Assembly: GCA_003224995.1 (NCBI GenBank)
Contig: QIAI01000168.1
Span: 1 to 5,432 of the forward strand
Origin: Acidobacteriota bacterium
GTDB taxonomy: Bacteria; Acidobacteriota; Terriglobia; Terriglobales; Acidobacteriaceae
DNA: 5,432 bases
Direction of reading: 5' to 3'
In this document: in pieces, positions 4,999 through 5,432 of the stretch
Layout: the number at the start of each line of letters is the position of its first letter
Position numbering within the stretch: the first letter of the stretch is position 1
Notes under the pieces: generated by a model
The model's input: only the letters and a program-made list of their open reading frames with translations
The model's database searches: none
Told to the model about the DNA's origin: nothing
Made by a program: the position numbers and the translations under genes

Positions 4999-5432
4999 CA
5001 AACTGCCGGTCGATGGCCGGGACGCTCTGAATACGGCGCAGTTCGAGCCGGGAGTCATCGTGCAAGATGGACGATCGCTGGATCCGACGAAGACGGGAAA
5101 TTTTGCGGTCTCCATTCATAAGGAGAGCGGGTTGGCTTCGTTGTACCGGTTGGATGGCATCGAGCTGAACGATGAGACGAAGGGTGGGACCACGCAGAAT
5201 GTTGCGCTGAGTTCGGTGCAGGAGTTGACGGTAAGCCGGGCGATGATGGATGTTTCGACGGGCCCGACTTCCACGGGCGCCGTGAAAATGACCACCGGGT
5301 CGGGCGGCACTGGACTGCATGGCGAGGCCTTTGGGCTGTTTCGCGATAAGAGCATCGGATTTGCCCGGCAGCCGGGCGGGCGGGATCTGGCATACCGCAG
5401 GGGAGATTTTGGCGGGAAGCTGGGAGGAACGC
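4970..5432 (+). CDS. Plug domain of receptor gene 2, partial at window end
   Basis: This frame is open from ATG 4970 (MAKVSPEEIDKLP...) through 154 codons to the window edge. It carries the plug motifs of acidobacterial receptors: IDKLPVDGRD, LDGIELNDE, TTQNVALSSVQELTVSRA, STGAVKMTTGSGG, and HGEAFGLFRDK entering the barrel. The ATG overlaps the upstream frame by 29 bases, with a weak AGAAGG three bases before it. A coupled restart is therefore formally possible, though the product would have no signal peptide. I infer that this is the same gene as 4630-4998, split by a frameshift. Confidence 0.7.
   Translation, partial: MAKVSPEEIDKLPVDGRDALNTAQFEPGVIVQDGRSLDPTKTGNFAVSIHKESGLASLYRLDGIELNDETKGGTTQNVALSSVQELTVSRAMMDVSTGPTSTGAVKMTTGSGGTGLHGEAFGLFRDKSIGFARQPGGRDLAYRRGDFGGKLGGT

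Larger units (their letters stand above)
4630..5432 (+). pseudogene. Second Oar-like TonB-dependent receptor, frameshifted and partial
   Basis: This is the 5' part of another TonB-dependent receptor with a carboxypeptidase-regulatory-like domain, cut by the window end. The first frame gives a signal peptide and the regulatory-like domain. A shift of +1 frame at about 4966-4980 is then needed to continue into the plug, which reads VSPEEIDKLPVDGRDALNTA, then EPGVIVQDGRSLDPTKTGN, and later YRLDGIELNDETKGGTTQNV. Related receptors have roughly 25-35 residues of linker between the end of the domain and the 'I..LP.(N/D)GR' plug motif. Here only about ten remain, so a deletion probably accompanied the frameshift. 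The plug is open to the window end with no further lesion. It belongs to a different subfamily from gene 1, with a different plug sequence. Confidence 0.75.

Overview
The window looks like accessory chromosomal DNA from an Acidobacteriota bacterium (Terriglobia-type). The basis is two tandem plus-strand genes of the Oar-like TonB-dependent receptor family: signal peptide, carboxypeptidase-regulatory-like (CarboxypepD_reg) Ig-fold domain, plug, and a very large outer-membrane beta-barrel. This family is strongly expanded in that phylum. Coding DNA is GC-rich, while the first ~375 bases are more AT-rich. Taxonomy is inferred from family and style, not from a marker gene.

Layout. 1-24 is the edge of a short GGAG-type repeat. 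25-375 shows no gene. 364-381 is an 18-bp dyad overlapping a TTGACA hexamer. About 401-575 is an untranslated leader unusually rich in complementary segments, including two mutually exclusive pairings near the ribosome binding site. 576-4073 is receptor gene 1, reading in one frame for 1,165 codons except for a single TAA at 975-977, exactly where the regulatory-like domain meets the plug. 4098-4125 is a textbook intrinsic terminator. 4126-4629 is non-coding and holds a family of degenerate 9-bp-period repeats rich in TCGCGA and bounded by AAAAGCTTTT-like palindromes. 4630 to the window end is receptor gene 2, starting at TTG with a strong ribosome binding site. It changes frame at about 4966-4980, again at the domain/plug junction, and seems to lack part of the usual linker. 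It runs off the window.

How the genes relate. Both encode outer-membrane receptors presumed to take up a large or scarce substrate using TonB-ExbBD energy; the substrate cannot be read from sequence. The terminator separates them, so they are probably independent transcription units. The most notable point is that both genes are broken at the same architectural position, each leaving an exported regulatory-like domain alone and a plug-barrel (gene 2's only as far as the window shows) without its signal peptide. The simplest reading is two independent recent lesions or assembly errors, but split expression or recoding should be excluded. The second point of interest is the possible RNA switch in the gene 1 leader, and the third is the repeat family in the intergenic DNA.
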